In this document: piece by piece, positions 26,652 to 36,135 of the stretch
Position numbering within the stretch: position 1 is the stretch's first letter
How the letters are laid out: each line of letters starts with the position of its first letter
From: Microbacterium proteolyticum
GTDB lineage: Bacteria; Actinomycetota; Actinomycetes; Actinomycetales; Microbacteriaceae
Direction: 5' to 3'
Assembly (NCBI RefSeq): GCF_029639405.1
Contig: NZ_CP121274.1
Location: 558,001 to 622,000, forward strand
Length of the DNA: 64,000 bases
Notes under the pieces: model-generated
Databases searched by the model: none
What the model saw: the letters and a program-made list of their open reading frames with translations, nothing else
What the model was told of the DNA's origin: nothing
Translations under genes and position numbers: made by a program

Positions 26652-28004
26652 ATGACATTCATGCGCAAGGGCACCGCCGTGCGGCGGACCGTCTTCGCTC
26701 TGGCGGCCACCGCGCTCACGGTGGGCGCGCTGACCGCCTGCTCCGGCGGCAGCACGGGCGGCGGCAGCAACGGCGGCAGTGCCGACGACATCGAGAAGGC
26801 GCTCCAGGAGGGTGGCGAGATCACGTACTGGTCGTGGACGCCCTCGGCCGAGGCGCAGGTCGCGGCCTTCCAGAAGAAGTACCCGAACGTGAAGGTCAAC
26901 CTCGTCAACGCGGGCACCAACACCGAGGAGTACACCAAGCTCCAGAACGCGATCAAGGCCGGCTCGGGCGCCCCCGACGTCGTGCAGATCGAGTACTACG
27001 CCTTCCCGCAGTTCGCCCTGTCGGACTCGCTGCTCGACCTCGCGCCGTACGGCTTCGGCGACCTCGAGAGCGCCTACGCGACCGGCCCGTGGGGTGCGGT
27101 CGACTTCGACGGCAAGATCTACGGCCTGCCGCAGGACTCGGGCCCCATGGCGCTGTTCTACAACAAGTCCGTCTTCGACGAGTACGGCATCGCCGTCCCG
27201 ACGACGTGGGACGAGTACTACGCGGCCGCGCAGAAGCTGCACGCCGCCGACCCGACCAAGTACATCACCGCCGACACCGGCGACTCGGGCTTCACCACCA
27301 GCATGATCTGGCAGGCCGGCGGCACCCCGTTCAAGGCCGACGGCACGAACGTCACGATCGACCTGCAGGATGCCGGCTCGAAGAAGTTCGCCGACAACTG
27401 GAACCGCCTCATCGACGGCGGCCTGCTCTCGGACACCCCGAGCTGGAGCGACGAGTGGTTCAAGGGCCTCGGTGACGGCTCGATCGCCTCGCTCGTCATC
27501 GGCGCCTGGATGCCGGGCGTCCTTGAGTCGTCCGTGGAGGACGGCGCGGGCAAGTGGGCCGTCGCCCCGATCCCGACGTACGACGGCAAGGCCGCGACGG
27601 CCGAGAACGGCGGCGGCGGACAGGCCGTGACCAAGCAGAGCAAGAACCCGGCTCTGGCCGCGGGCTTCCTCAAGTGGCTGAACAACGACGACGAGAGCCT
27701 CACGATCTTCGCGGAGTCGGGCGGCTTCCCCTCGACCACGGCGCAGCTGAGCGACCCCGCCTTCGTCGACAAGAAGTCGGACTACTTCGGCGGCCAGCAG
27801 ATCAACCAGGTCCTCACCCAGGCGTCGAGCGACGTCGTGAAGGGCTGGAGCTACCTGCCCTTCCAGGTGTACGCCAACAGCATCTTCGGCGACACCGTGG
27901 GCCAGGCCTACGCCACCAAGGGCGACCTGAACGAGGGTCTGTCGACGTGGCAGGACCAGCTGGTCCAGTACGGCAACGACCAGGGCTTCAGCGTCAACAA
28001 GTAA
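26652..28004 (+). CDS. Sugar ABC transporter substrate-binding lipoprotein
   Basis: 450 residues. The lipobox LTACSGG (Cys about 30) predicts lipid anchoring, followed by a Gly/Ser linker. The rest is a CUT1 solute-binding protein: EITYWSWTPSAEAQVAAFQK at the start, then DVVQIEYYAFPQFA and GLPQDSGPMALFYNK. It captures an oligosaccharide outside the membrane for the two permeases. Ribosome site AAGGA. An 82-base gap separates it from the second permease and a strong hairpin follows its stop, as is usual for highly expressed binding proteins. Confidence 0.93.
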   Translation: MTFMRKGTAVRRTVFALAATALTVGALTACSGGSTGGGSNGGSADDIEKALQEGGEITYWSWTPSAEAQVAAFQKKYPNVKVNLVNAGTNTEEYTKLQNAIKAGSGAPDVVQIEYYAFPQFALSDSLLDLAPYGFGDLESAYATGPWGAVDFDGKIYGLPQDSGPMALFYNKSVFDEYGIAVPTTWDEYYAAAQKLHAADPTKYITADTGDSGFTTSMIWQAGGTPFKADGTNVTIDLQDAGSKKFADNWNRLIDGGLLSDTPSWSDEWFKGLGDGSIASLVIGAWMPGVLESSVEDGAGKWAVAPIPTYDGKAATAENGGGGQAVTKQSKNPALAAGFLKWLNNDDESLTIFAESGGFPSTTAQLSDPAFVDKKSDYFGGQQINQVLTQASSDVVKGWSYLPFQVYANSIFGDTVGQAYATKGDLNEGLSTWQDQLVQYGNDQGFSVNK

Positions 28005-28015
28005 GCCGATGATCG

Positions 28016-28051
28016 GGGGCGGGTCGCGCGCACGAGCGAGCGACCCGCCCC
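28016..28051 (+). terminator. Intra-operon hairpin (attenuator) after the binding-protein gene
   Basis: GGGGCGGGTCGC (28016-28027) pairs perfectly with GCGACCCGCCCC (28040-28051), 12 bp, 12-base loop, then CTTCCCTTCC. It would stabilise or partly terminate the upstream mRNA, lowering expression of the two glycosidases relative to the binding protein. Confidence 0.75.
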
Positions 28052-28077
28052 TTCCCTTCCCGCTCCAGGAGAGCCGC

Positions 28078-29595
28078 ATGACCTCCCCCACCCGCATCAC
28101 GCTGGACCCCCGCCGCCCCGGAGCCGAGGTTCCGCGTCGCCTCTTCGGCACGTTCGTCGAGCACATGGGCCGCTGCGTGTACGACGGCATCCATTCGCCC
28201 GGACACGCCAGCGCCGACGGGTCCGGCTTCCGCGCCGACGTGCTCGCCCTGGTGCGCGAGCTCGGTGCGACGGTCGTGCGCTATCCCGGCGGCAACTTCG
28301 TCTCGGGCTACCGCTGGGAGGACGGCGTGGGGCCGCGCGCCGAACGTCCGGTGCGACTGGATGCCGCGTGGCACAGCACCGAGACCAACCAGGTGGGTCT
28401 GCACGAGTTCGCCGAGTGGGCGGATGCCGCGGGGCTCGAGGTCATGGAGGCCGTGAACCTCGGCACGCGCGGCGTCGCGGAGGCCGCCGACCTGCTCGAG
28501 TACGCCAACCACCCCGCCGGCACCGCGCTGAGCGATCGCCGCCGCGCGAACGGGCGCGACGAGCCCTTCGGCATCCGCCTGTGGTGCCTCGGCAACGAGA
28601 TGGACGGCCCGTGGCAGATCGGGCACAAGACCGCCGACGAGTACGGGCGCCTCGCCGCCGAGACCGCGCGCATGATGCGGTTCATCGACCCCACCGTCGA
28701 GCTCGTGGCCGCGGGCAGCTCCAACCACGAGATGCCCACGTTCGGCGACTGGGAGCGCACCGTGCTGCGGCACACCGCGGGCCTCGTCGATCACATCTCG
28801 GTGCACGCGTACTACGAGGAAGACCGCACCGACCCGCAGAGCTTCCTCGCCAGCGGCGCGGCCCTCGACCGCTACATCGGCGAGGTCGTCGACATCATCG
28901 ACGAGGTCGACGCCCGCACCCCCGACGGCGCCCCGGTCGGCATCAGCGTCGACGAATGGAACGTCTGGAACCAGACGCGCTGGAACGAGGTCGACAAGCC
29001 CCGCGTCTTCACGGGCGACTGGCCGATCGCGCCGCGCCTCATCGAGGACGACTACACCGTCACCGACGCCGTCGTCGTCGGATCGCTCCTCATCACGCTG
29101 CTGCGCCGCGCGGACCGCGTCTCGATGGCGAACCTCGCGCAGCTCGTCAACGTCATCGCCCCCATCCGCACCGAGCCCGACGGCGGGCCCGCGTGGCGGC
29201 AGACGACGTTCCACCCCTTCCGCCTCACGGCCGAGGCCGCGACCGGGCGGGTCGTCCCCGTCGCGGTCGACGGCGAACGCATCCCCACCGCCCGCCACGG
29301 CGAGGTCGACGCGGTGGACGCGATCGCCACCGTCGACGGCGACACCGCCCACGTCTTCCTGGCTCATCGCTCGCTCGACACCGCGACCGAGGTCGAGCTC
29401 GACCTCGGGGCCGTGGCATCCGCCGAGGCCGTCGTCATCACCATCCCCGAGGGCGGCGACCGCGACACCACGAATTCCGCCGACGCCGAACCGGTGGCTC
29501 CGGCGGACCTGGCCGTCGACGTGGTGGACGGCATCCTGCGCTTCACCCTCCCCCCGCTCGCGTGGGCCCGCGTGCGCGTCCAGCTGGCCTCCTGA
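28078..29595 (+). CDS. abfA: GH51 alpha-L-arabinofuranosidase
   Basis: 505 residues, no signal peptide, so cytoplasmic. N-terminal FGTFVEHMGRCVYDGI and TVVRYPGGNFVSGYRWEDG are GH51 signatures. Acid/base Glu in WCLGNEMDGPWQIGHK and nucleophile Glu in SVDEWNVWNQ. It removes terminal alpha-L-arabinofuranosyl residues from imported oligosaccharides. Ribosome site AGGAGAG before the ATG. Codon context and position place it in the ABC operon, 73 bp after the binding-protein gene. Confidence 0.95.
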   Translation: MTSPTRITLDPRRPGAEVPRRLFGTFVEHMGRCVYDGIHSPGHASADGSGFRADVLALVRELGATVVRYPGGNFVSGYRWEDGVGPRAERPVRLDAAWHSTETNQVGLHEFAEWADAAGLEVMEAVNLGTRGVAEAADLLEYANHPAGTALSDRRRANGRDEPFGIRLWCLGNEMDGPWQIGHKTADEYGRLAAETARMMRFIDPTVELVAAGSSNHEMPTFGDWERTVLRHTAGLVDHISVHAYYEEDRTDPQSFLASGAALDRYIGEVVDIIDEVDARTPDGAPVGISVDEWNVWNQTRWNEVDKPRVFTGDWPIAPRLIEDDYTVTDAVVVGSLLITLLRRADRVSMANLAQLVNVIAPIRTEPDGGPAWRQTTFHPFRLTAEAATGRVVPVAVDGERIPTARHGEVDAVDAIATVDGDTAHVFLAHRSLDTATEVELDLGAVASAEAVVITIPEGGDRDTTNSADAEPVAPADLAVDVVDGILRFTLPPLAWARVRVQLAS

Positions 29596-29608
29596 CCCGA
29601 GAGAGAAC

Positions 29609-31324
29609 GTGACCACCTTCACCATCGGCGAGACCGATTTCCTCCTGGACGGCGAACCGTTCCAGGTCATCTCCGGGACTCTGCACTACTTCCGCATCCA
29701 CCCCGAGCACTGGGCCGACCGCATCCGCACGGCCAAGGCGATGGGCCTCAACACCATCGAGACCTACGTCGCGTGGAACGCACACGAGCCGGTGCGGGGC
29801 GAATGGGATGCCACGGGCTGGAAGGACCTCGGCCGTTTCCTCGACCTCGTGGCCGCCGAGGGGATGCACGCGATCGTCCGCCCGGGACCCTACATCTGCG
29901 CCGAGTGGCACAACGGCGGGCTCCCCGTGTGGCTGACGTCCACTCCGGGCATCGGCCTGCGCCGGTCGGAGCCGCAGTACCTCGCCGCCGTCACGGAGTA
30001 CCTCGAGCGCGTGTACGAGATTGTCGTCCCGCGGCAGATCGACCGCGGCGGCAACGTCGTGCTCGTGCAGATCGAGAACGAGTACGGTGCCTACGGCTCC
30101 GACAAGGACTACCTGCGCGAGCTCGTGCGCGTCACCCGCGAAGCCGGGATCACCGTGCCGCTGACGACCGTGGATCAGCCGATGCCGTGGATGCTCGAGA
30201 ACGGCAGTCTTCCCGAGCTGCACCTCACCGGCTCGTTCGGCTCTCGTTCGGCCGAGCGCCTCGCGACCCTGCGCGAGCACCAGCCCACCGGTCCGCTCAT
30301 GTGCTCGGAGTTCTGGGACGGCTGGTTCGACTGGTGGGGCAGCATCCACCACACGACCGACCCCGCCGCCTCCGCCCACGACCTCGACGTGCTGCTCGCG
30401 GCGGGCGCATCCGTGAACATCTACATGGTCCACGGCGGCACGAACTTCGGCACGACGAACGGCGCTAACGACAAGGGCCGCTTCGACCCCATCGTCACCT
30501 CGTACGACTACGACGCCCCCATCGACGAGGCGGGGCACCCGACCGCGAAGTTCCACGCCTTCCGCGACGTGATCGCGAAGTACGCCCCGGTGCCCGACCT
30601 CGAGCCCGCGCCGCGGCCGGATGCGCCGGTGTTCGAGGTGCCGCTCACGGGCGAAGGCGAGTGGATGCCGGCATCCACCGGCTCCGCCTCGGACGACCCC
30701 GCGACGTTCGAGGAGCTCGGACACCTCGGGCCCCTCGTCCGGTACGACGTCGACCTTCCCGCGAACGCTCCCGCTGTGCTCGCGTTCGGCGAGGTCCGCG
30801 ACCTCGCGTGGGTGCACGTCGACGGCACGTTCGTCGGGCGCCTCTCCCGCACGCTGCACGAGCGCGCGCTCGCGATCCCCGCGGGCTCACGCCTCACGGT
30901 GCTCGTCGAGGACCAGGGTCGCGTGAACTACGGTCACCGCCTCGGTGAGGAGAAGGGCCTGATCGGCGGCGCGACGCTCGACGGCGCCCCGCTGACCGGC
31001 TGGACGGCGACGCCGATCGACCTCGCCGCCGCTGCCGGTGCGGGCGCCGGGCCCCTCGGCCGCGCGCTGCTCCGCGGCACGTTCGAGATCGACGCGGCCG
31101 CCGACCTGTTCCTCGACACCTCGGCGTGGGGCAAGGGCTTCGCCTTCGTCAACGGCTTCTTCCTCGGCCGGTACTGGCGGAACGTGCCGCAGGAGACGCT
31201 GTACGTTCCGGCACCGGTCCTGCGTGCGGGCGCGAACGAGATCGTCGTGCTCGAGCTGGAGCAGGCCCTGGAGCCTGTGGCCCGGTTCGTCGCGCAGCCC
31301 TCGCTGGGACAGCTCGAGGAGTAG
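29609..31324 (+). CDS. GH35 beta-galactosidase
   Basis: 571 residues, without signal peptide. GH35 TIM barrel with ISGTLHYFRIHPEHWADRI, GPYICAEWHNGGLPVWL, acid/base Glu in VQIENEYGAYG and nucleophile Glu in MCSEFWDGWFDWWG. C-terminal jelly-roll domains end in WGKGFAFVNGFFLGRYW. It cleaves terminal beta-galactosyl residues in the cytoplasm; galK and galT downstream would process the galactose. GTG start 13 bp after abfA with GAGAGA as ribosome site. Confidence 0.95.
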   Translation: MTTFTIGETDFLLDGEPFQVISGTLHYFRIHPEHWADRIRTAKAMGLNTIETYVAWNAHEPVRGEWDATGWKDLGRFLDLVAAEGMHAIVRPGPYICAEWHNGGLPVWLTSTPGIGLRRSEPQYLAAVTEYLERVYEIVVPRQIDRGGNVVLVQIENEYGAYGSDKDYLRELVRVTREAGITVPLTTVDQPMPWMLENGSLPELHLTGSFGSRSAERLATLREHQPTGPLMCSEFWDGWFDWWGSIHHTTDPAASAHDLDVLLAAGASVNIYMVHGGTNFGTTNGANDKGRFDPIVTSYDYDAPIDEAGHPTAKFHAFRDVIAKYAPVPDLEPAPRPDAPVFEVPLTGEGEWMPASTGSASDDPATFEELGHLGPLVRYDVDLPANAPAVLAFGEVRDLAWVHVDGTFVGRLSRTLHERALAIPAGSRLTVLVEDQGRVNYGHRLGEEKGLIGGATLDGAPLTGWTATPIDLAAAAGAGAGPLGRALLRGTFEIDAAADLFLDTSAWGKGFAFVNGFFLGRYWRNVPQETLYVPAPVLRAGANEIVVLELEQALEPVARFVAQPSLGQLEE

Positions 31325-31338
31325 ACCGCGTCGCCGGA

Positions 31339-31403
31339 ACAGGCGTTGTGCCGAGGACAGGCCGATCCCGCGCGGATCGGCCTGTTTCCGTTACTGCGCC
31401 TGT
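31339..31403. repeat. 65-bp nested inverted repeat (ACAGG family), copy 1
   Basis: ACAGG at 31339 and 31357 and CCTGT at 31381 and 31399, mirror-symmetric about 31371 with 18-base spacing. The inner arms extend to CAGGCCGATC and GATCGGCCTG. It lies between the converging GH35 and LacI genes and could terminate both. The same geometry recurs at 50170. Confidence 0.75.
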
Positions 31404-31421
31404 TCTGGGAGCAGCGAGAGC

Positions 31422-32378
31422 TCAGCGCGCGCTGTCGCGGACGACGAGGGGCGCCGGCACCGTTTCGGCGACGTGGACACCGCCCTCGATCGCGGCGACG
31501 AGGGCCTCGACGGTCCGCGCGCCGAGAACGTCGAAATCCTGACGCACGGTCGTGAGGGGCGGGCGGTACTCCGCGGCATCCACGATGTCGTCGAAGCCCA
31601 CGACCGCGACGTCCTCGGGGACACGGCGACCCGCGTCGGCGAACGCGCGCAGCGCGCCGAGCGCCATCTGGTCGTTCGCCACGAACACCGCCGTCGCATC
31701 GGTCAAGGCCGAGACGGCGGCGTGACCGGATGCCGAGGTCCAGTCGCCGCGCACGAGGTCGGGCACGCGACGACCGGCGTCGGCGAGTGTGGCACGCCAG
31801 GCCCGCTCGCGCTCAGCCGCGGCGAAGGAACGCGCGGGACCCGCGACGTGGTGCACGGTGTCGTGGCCGAGCCCGAGCAGGTGCTCGACGGCCACGCGGG
31901 CGCCACCGGCGTGGTCGGTCTGCACGATCGAGAAGCGCTCGTCGGGCGGGGAGTCGACGACGACGAGGTGAAGATCCGCCGGCGGGGCGTCACGCACCAG
32001 CTCGGTCGCCTCATTGAGCACCACGGCACCGTCGACGCCCTGCGAGCGCAGTCGGGCGAAGGCCTCCCGGATGCCGCGCTCCCCCACCGTGACCACGGCG
32101 AGGGCGTAGTCGCGCGCGGCGGCCGCCTCGGAGATCGCCTGCAGCATGCGGGAGTTGCCGACGGATGCCAGCGTCGACACGACCAGCCCGATCGTGGAGG
32201 TCTGTCCGGTGCGGAGCGCGCGGGCGGCGCGGTGCATGCGGTAGCCGAGGTCGCCCATCGCCTTCTCGACGCGGGCGCGGGTGGTGGGATCGACCCGGGG
32301 ACTGCCGTTCGCGACGCGCGAGACCGTCTGGGCCGAAACCCCGGCCGCCGCGGCCACATCGGCCATCGATACGCGCAT
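31422..32378 (-). CDS. LacI-family regulator, likely of galT-galK
   Basis: 318 residues, starting directly with the HTH (MRVSMADVAAAAGVSAQTVSRV), then the sugar-binding domain (TIGLVVSTLASVGNSRML) and the family tail VVGFDDIVDAAEYRPPLTTVRQ. It is divergent from galT across 50 bp holding two copies of a GTGTT-n6-(A/T)(A/T)CAC palindrome, so it probably controls itself and galTK. Ribosome site GAGGGGGTGG. A paralogue of the other LacI in the locus but with a different operator, so it may sense galactose rather than the polymer fragment. Confidence 0.9.
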   Translation of the reverse strand: MRVSMADVAAAAGVSAQTVSRVANGSPRVDPTTRARVEKAMGDLGYRMHRAARALRTGQTSTIGLVVSTLASVGNSRMLQAISEAAAARDYALAVVTVGERGIREAFARLRSQGVDGAVVLNEATELVRDAPPADLHLVVVDSPPDERFSIVQTDHAGGARVAVEHLLGLGHDTVHHVAGPARSFAAAERERAWRATLADAGRRVPDLVRGDWTSASGHAAVSALTDATAVFVANDQMALGALRAFADAGRRVPEDVAVVGFDDIVDAAEYRPPLTTVRQDFDVLGARTVEALVAAIEGGVHVAETVPAPLVVRDSAR

Positions 32379-32390
32379 GCCACCCCCTCG

Positions 32391-32436
32391 GTGTTGACGA
32401 TATCACGGCTGATCTGTAGCGTGTTATCGTGAACAC
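32391..32436 (+). promoter_or_regulatory. galT promoter with two LacI-type operators, leaderless start
   Basis: -35 TTGACG (32394-32399), 17-base spacer, -10 TAGCGT (32417-32422). The transcription start would fall on the GTG of galT at 32429. Operators GTGTTGACGATATCAC (32391-32406) and GTGTTATCGTGAACAC (32421-32436) cover the -35 and the start. Confidence 0.75.
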
Positions 32437-33600
32437 GGACAGCCCCACCGCAGTGGCCCTCGGCGCCGGAGTCGTCAAGCGCCCCACGCGCCTGGCCGAC
32501 GGCCGCGAACTGATCTACTTCGACGACGCCGGCACGACGCTCGGCCCCGAGCGCGCGATCGACGCCCGCGAGCTCGACCCCCGCCCCGCCACCGCGACCA
32601 TGCGACAGGACGTCCTCACGGGCGACTGGATCACCGTGGCATCCAATCGCCAGAACCGGGCGTTCCTGCCTCCCGCGCACCTCGATCCGCTCGCCCCGCA
32701 GACGCCGACCAACCCGTCGGAGATCCCGTCGCGCTACGACGTCGCGGTGTTCGAGAACAAGTCGCCGTCCTTCGGTCCCGCGCTCGACGTCGCCCACGGC
32801 GACGCGCCCGCCGCCGTCGACCCGCCGCGCGGCGACGACGACCTCGAGCACCTCGGACTCGGCCGCACCCGCACCTCCGTCGGGCGCTGCGAGGTCGTCT
32901 GCTTCAGCCCCGAGCACGAGGGATCCTTCGGCACGCTGTCGCGCACCCGCGCCCGCACCGTCATCGAAGCGTGGGCCGACCGCACGGCCGCACTGTCGGC
33001 CCTCCCCGGCATCCGTCAGGTGTTCCCGTTCGAGAACCGCGGGCAGGAGATCGGCGTCACCCTCCCCCACCCGCACGGGCAGATCTACGCCTACCCGTAC
33101 GTCACCCCGCGCACGCAGCGCCTGCTCGACACCGTCTCGCGCACCTCGCCCGACCTGTTCGCGCGGATCCTCGAGTTCGAGGCATCCGGCCCCCGCGTGG
33201 TGCTGCGCGGCGAGCACTGGACGGCGTTCGTGCCGTTCGCGGCGCGCTGGCCGATCGAGGTGCACGTGCTCCCCCACCGTCACGTCGCCGACCTCGCCGA
33301 GACGACGGATGCCGAGCGCGACGAGCTCGCCCCGTTCTACCTGCGGTTGCTACGCGGCATCGACGCGCTGTACGACACGCCCACGCCGTACATCGCCGCG
33401 TGGCACCAGGCGCCCGTCGCCCGGGCCCGCGACAGCGTGCGACTCAACCTGCAGATCACGTCGCCGCGCCGCGCGGCCGACAAGCTCAAGTACCTCGCCG
33501 GGTCCGAAGCCGCCATGGGCGCCTGGATCGGCGACGTCACCCCCGAGTCGCAGGCCGAACGCCTGCGCGCCGCCCTCGACACCGTTCCGGAGGTGACGGC

Positions 33601-33604
<4 letters not shown>
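32429..33604 (+). CDS. galT: Galactose-1-phosphate uridylyltransferase
   Basis: 391 residues. Active-site motif HPHGQIYAYPYVTPR, with GFEVHVLPHRH-type second motif present as IEVHVLPHRHVADL. It exchanges UMP between UDP-glucose and galactose 1-phosphate in the Leloir pathway. The start is GTG 32429, seven bases after TAGCGT and without a ribosome site, so the mRNA is probably leaderless. The N-terminal ~40 residues (VALGAGVVKRPTRLADGREL) are typical of the actinobacterial form. The stop overlaps galK (ATGA). Confidence 0.95.
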
Positions 33605-34764
<1,160 letters not shown>

Positions 34765-34857
34765 CGCTGCCGGAGGCGGCGCTGGTCCGCCGACCCCGCC
34801 CCCGCCGACCCCGCCGGCCGCGGCCCCGCGGGGGCGCTGACGCTGCGCACCCCTCCC

Positions 34858-34924
34858 CGATGAACGCGATTCGCGACGAGAAACGCCGTGTCACCCCGTT
34901 TCTCGCCGCCGATCGCGTTTATCG
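34858..34924. repeat. 67-bp nested inverted repeat, copy 4
   Basis: Outer arms CGATGAACGC (34858-34867) and GCGTTTATCG (34915-34924); inner GACGAGAAAC at 34875 and GTTTCTC from 34898. The length and half-site offsets equal those of copies 1-3, which lie 17 kb away; the middle has diverged. Confidence 0.8.
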
Positions 34925-34928
34925 GGGG

Positions 34929-35062
34929 GACAGCACCCCGGGCGGGACGCCGCGGAGTGACAGCACCGCGGGCGGGACGCCGCGGAGTGACAGCACCGCG
35001 GGCGGGACGCCGCGGAGTGACAGCACCGCGGCGTGACGCGGGCGGCGTGACAGCACCGCGGG
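34929..35062. repeat. 30-bp tandem repeat array
   Basis: Three consecutive 30-base units (34929, 34959, 34989) beginning GACAGCACC and ending CGCCGCGGAGT; units 2 and 3 are identical. Partial units follow at 35019 and 35049. It does not continue into a gene. Array length is likely to vary between strains. Confidence 0.8.
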
Positions 35063-35100
35063 CCCTGTACGGGACGGCCGTGGGCGCGTAGCGTGCGGGA

Positions 35101-36054
35101 ATGGCATCCGACGACGGCGTCCTCGACTGGCTGCACGACAGCGACCCCGCGCTGCAGTGGAAGGTCGAGCGCGACCTGCTCGACGCACCCGCCGCCGTGT
35201 GGGAGGCGACCCGCGCCCGGGTCGCGCGCGAGGGCTTCGGCGCGCAGCTGCTCGCCCGGCAGGACCCGGACGGGCAGTGGGCCGGCGGCGCGCACTTCCC
35301 CGCCGACTTCGACGGCAACGACCCTCAGCCCTGGACGGCCACGTCGTGGTCGCTCATGGCATTGCGCGAATGGGGCGTGGATGCCACGGCCCTCCGCCCC
35401 GACACCGCGGGGCTCCTCGAGCGCCACGCCCGCTGGGAGTACGAGGATCTTCCGTTCTGGGACGGCGAAGTGGATGCCTGCATCAACTCCTTCACCCTCG
35501 CGAGCGGTGCCTGGCTCGGGGCCGACGTGAGTGGCATCCGGGACTGGTTCGTCGAGCACCGCCTGCCCGACGGGGGCTGGAACTGCGAGTGGGTGGAGGG
35601 CTCGACGCGGTCGTCGTTCCACTCGACCCTCAACTCGGTGATCGGGATCCTCGACGACGAGTGGCGCACGGGCGGCACCCCCGCCCTGCACGACGCCCGG
35701 CGCGGGGCCGAGGAGTACCTGCTCGAGCGGCGGTTGCTGTTCCGCCTCTCCACCGGCGAGAAGCACCGGTGGGCGGACCACCTGGGGTACCCGTTCCGGT
35801 TCCGCTACAGCGCGCTCCGCGCCCTCGATCACTTCCGCGCCGCCGCCCTGCACGACGGAACCGCTCCCGATCCGCGGCTCGCCGAGGCGATCGAGCGGGT
35901 GCGCGCGACCCGCGACCCCGACGGCACGTGGCACCAGGCCTACCCGCTCGAGGGCCACGAGTGGTTCGCGGTGGACGTGCCGGCGGGCGAGCCGTCGCGG
36001 TGGCTGACGTTCTTCGCGCTGCGCGTCCTGCGGTGGTGGGACGCCCCCGCGTGA
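35101..36054 (+). CDS. Terpenoid-cyclase/prenyltransferase-like alpha-alpha toroid protein
   Basis: 317 residues, no signal or membrane segment. QDPDGQWAGG (about 60), RLPDGGWNCEW (about 155) and RDPDGTWHQAY (about 280) are QW-like repeats that, with the helical spacing between them, suggest the alpha/alpha barrel of squalene cyclases and prenyltransferases. The protein is half the size of a squalene-hopene cyclase and lacks a DxDD motif, so cyclase activity is doubtful; similar proteins are often annotated as hypothetical. ATG has TAGCGT exactly six bases upstream. Stop codon lies inside the left arm of the next palindrome. Confidence 0.7.
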   Translation: MASDDGVLDWLHDSDPALQWKVERDLLDAPAAVWEATRARVAREGFGAQLLARQDPDGQWAGGAHFPADFDGNDPQPWTATSWSLMALREWGVDATALRPDTAGLLERHARWEYEDLPFWDGEVDACINSFTLASGAWLGADVSGIRDWFVEHRLPDGGWNCEWVEGSTRSSFHSTLNSVIGILDDEWRTGGTPALHDARRGAEEYLLERRLLFRLSTGEKHRWADHLGYPFRFRYSALRALDHFRAAALHDGTAPDPRLAEAIERVRATRDPDGTWHQAYPLEGHEWFAVDVPAGEPSRWLTFFALRVLRWWDAPA

Positions 36055-36113
36055 GTCGCCAGGATTCGTCGCCCTGAGCGCCCGCCAGGCGACACATCGT
36101 GGCGACTCACGCG
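36048..36113. repeat. Nested palindromic intergenic element (GTCGCC type)
   Basis: Perfect 14-bp outer arms 36048-36061 and 36100-36113. The word GTCGCC occurs at 36055 and 36068 and its inverse GGCGAC at 36088 and 36101, symmetric about 36080.5 with 13-base spacing. The left arm contains the TGA of the upstream gene. Confidence 0.75.
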
Positions 36114-36135
36114 GGTGGCGCGACAGGATGGAGCG

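Larger units (their letters stand above)
34765..35100. other. Intergenic region with two kinds of repeats
   Basis: The 336 bases after galK contain Pro-codon-like CCCCGCCG runs (34790-34835), copy 4 of the 67-bp nested repeat and a 30-bp tandem array. No credible gene. The promoter of the next gene (TAGCGT at 35089-35094) lies at its end. Confidence 0.75.

Noticed and set aside
34929..35062. Possible CRISPR array
   Set aside because: Units are directly abutting 30-bp repeats with no spacers, and there are no cas genes.
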